Assembly: GCA_023415635.1 (NCBI GenBank)
Contig: JAEZJV010000019.1
Span: forward strand, 1 to 63,880
Origin: Bacillota bacterium
GTDB lineage: Bacteria; Bacillota; Clostridia; Lachnospirales; Lachnospiraceae
Direction of reading: 5' to 3'
DNA length: 63,880 bases
Made by a program: the position numbers and the translations under genes. A model generated the notes under the pieces. That model saw nothing but the letters and a program-made list of their open reading frames with translations, searched no databases and had not been told where the DNA came from. Of the stretch, positions 63,038-63,880 are shown in pieces; positions within the stretch are counted from its first letter, which is position 1, and every line of letters starts with the position of its first letter.

Positions 63038-63541
63038 ATGAATGAAAAATTTATGCGGGAGGCCTTAAGGCAGGCAAGGAAAGCTTACAGGCTCGGTGAA
63101 GTCCCGATTGGCTGTGTCATCGTTTATCAGGATAAAATCATAGGCAGAGGGTATAATAAACGTAATACGAAGAAAACAACACTTGCCCATGCAGAGCTGG
63201 TTGCCATTGAGAAGGCCAGCAAGGCAATGGGCGATTGGAGATTAGAGGATTGCGTGATGTATGTTACCTTGGAGCCCTGCCAGATGTGTTCGGGTGCGAT
63301 TGTTCAGGCCAGAATAAAGAAGGTAGTAGTAGGAACCATGAATCCGAAAGCGGGCTGTGCAGGTTCCGTCCTAAATTTGCTTCAGATGAAGGAATTTAAC
63401 CATCAGGTGGAGTTGGAGATCGGTGTGCTGGAGAGGGAATGTACAGAGGTGTTGCAGATGTTTTTTCAGGAGCTGCGTATCAGAAACAAGCAAGAAAAGG
63501 AAAAGCCTGAGGACCCTCAAGCCATAAAAGGAAAAGCATGA
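63038..63541 (+). CDS. tadA: tRNA-specific adenosine deaminase
   Basis: Converts A34 to inosine in tRNA-Arg(ACG). The 167-residue product has the deaminase zinc site H51-A-E53 (TTLAHAELVAI) and EPC81-QMC84-SGAIVQARI. A Lys/Glu-rich tail follows. ATG 63038 has AAGGA upstream; ATG 63020 is possible. The end of the gene, including the stop, lies in a 31-32 bp tandem duplication. Gene order tadA then SRP RNA is common in Firmicutes. Confidence 0.93.
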   Translation: MNEKFMREALRQARKAYRLGEVPIGCVIVYQDKIIGRGYNKRNTKKTTLAHAELVAIEKASKAMGDWRLEDCVMYVTLEPCQMCSGAIVQARIKKVVVGTMNPKAGCAGSVLNLLQMKEFNHQVELEIGVLERECTEVLQMFFQELRIRNKQEKEKPEDPQAIKGKA

Positions 63542-63570
63542 GGACTCTCAAGCCATAAAAAGGAATGGCA
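63508..63570 (+). repeat. Tandem duplication at the tadA 3' end
   Basis: Two copies of a 31-32 bp unit starting TGAGGACCCTCAAGCCATAA lie at 63508-63538 and 63539-63570 with a few differences. The first is in frame in TadA; the second begins with the stop codon. Confidence 0.85.
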
Positions 63571-63706
63571 TGAGGGTTGACATTCCGTGTTCGATGCCGT
63601 ATACTTGGCATACAGCTCATTTTTGAGTGGATTTTCAGCGGGATTGAATACCGGAAGAAGGGCTCAATTATAGCTGATAATCATTTATATTCTGTCATAA
63701 AATTTC

Positions 63707-63880
63707 CGTGCAGCCGGGGAGATAGCGGTGCCCTGTACCTGCAATCCGCTACAGCAGGGGTGATGTTCTGTCCCGGGTGACCTACTGTAGGGCTGCCCCT
63801 TATAAGTGATGTTGACGTCTGGGTCTTACGCAACAGGAATTTGTGAACCGTGTCAGGTCAGGAATGAAGCAGCACTAAGC
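63707..63880 (+). ncRNA. ffs: Signal recognition particle RNA (large type), 5' part
   Basis: The Alu-domain strings GGGGAGATAGCGGTGCCCTG and CCTGCAATCCGCTA match Firmicutes SRP RNA. They are followed by GTTGACGTCTGGGTCTTACG and the domain IV core GTGAACCGTGTCAGGTCAGG then AATGAAGCAGCACTAAGC. The start is approximate. The RNA continues past the window end, since the 3' strand of the long stem is not included. It forms the scaffold of SRP with Ffh. Confidence 0.93.

Noticed and set aside
63577..63780. Open frame overlapping the SRP RNA
   Set aside because: It runs into the conserved Alu domain of the SRP RNA and has no family resemblance.

Overview
The window looks like a contiguous, origin-proximal chromosome segment of an anaerobic, spore-forming member of the Clostridia, most probably Lachnospiraceae (Clostridium cluster XIVa). 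Pointers are the low-to-mid GC content, strong GGAGG ribosome sites, the rpmH-rnpA-yidD-yidC-jag-mnmE-mnmG-rsmG-parA-parB order typical of the dnaA-distal side of Firmicutes origins, spmA/spmB, an AdhE fermentation enzyme, a NrdG-type radical SAM activase, a glmS ribozyme and a Firmicutes-type SRP RNA. The exact species cannot be read from the sequence. dnaA and oriC are not inside the window.

Layout. (1) 1-9.7 kb: ribosomal, tRNA-modification and membrane-insertion genes, then a GNAT enzyme and a DegS/DegU-like two-component pair. (2) 9.7-14 kb: partition region with parA, parB, three perfect parS sites and one degenerate parS site. Three of the four sites sit in a repeated unit around a decayed IS1595-type transposase. 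(3) 14-19.5 kb: adhE with Rex-like operators, an HD-GYP protein, a small cluster of DnaA-box-like sites and a DUF3881 protein. (4) 19.5-26.8 kb: a candidate structured RNA, tRNA-Arg, an acidic coiled-coil membrane protein, a penicillin-binding carboxypeptidase, an iron-sulfur flavoprotein, trmB, trxA, tRNA-Lys and small proteins. (5) 26.9-30.6 kb: a sensor kinase and LytTR regulator flanking nfeD and floA. (6) 30.9-35 kb: two tandem paralogues that fuse a LacI-type ligand-binding domain to a GGDEF domain. (7) 35-43.3 kb: the yaaO-(kinase)-yaaR-holB-ricT-trmN6-rsmI-abrB cluster known from Bacillus, with a guanylate-kinase-like gene where Bacillus has tmk, and an elaborate nested palindrome before yaaR. 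(8) 43.6-48 kb: spmAB, an HTH protein fused to a flagellar FlhA cytoplasmic domain, and the AmmeMemoRadiSam genes. (9) 48-51 kb: glmS behind its self-cleaving ribozyme. (10) 51-63.9 kb: a KimA-like permease, tatD, rsmA, carB, a duplicated secreted protein, a DUF6128-like protein, GNAT, radical SAM activase, tadA and the 5' part of the SRP RNA.

Most genes are housekeeping. The least ordinary items are the HTH-FlhA fusion at 44883-45692, the LacI-GGDEF tandem, the parS-bearing repeat family, the nested palindromic element at 37052-37217, the unidentified promoter-to-hairpin transcript before tRNA-Arg, and the kinase/regulator pair bracketing the flotillin operon. All assignments come from reading motifs and synteny. 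No database search or folding program was run.
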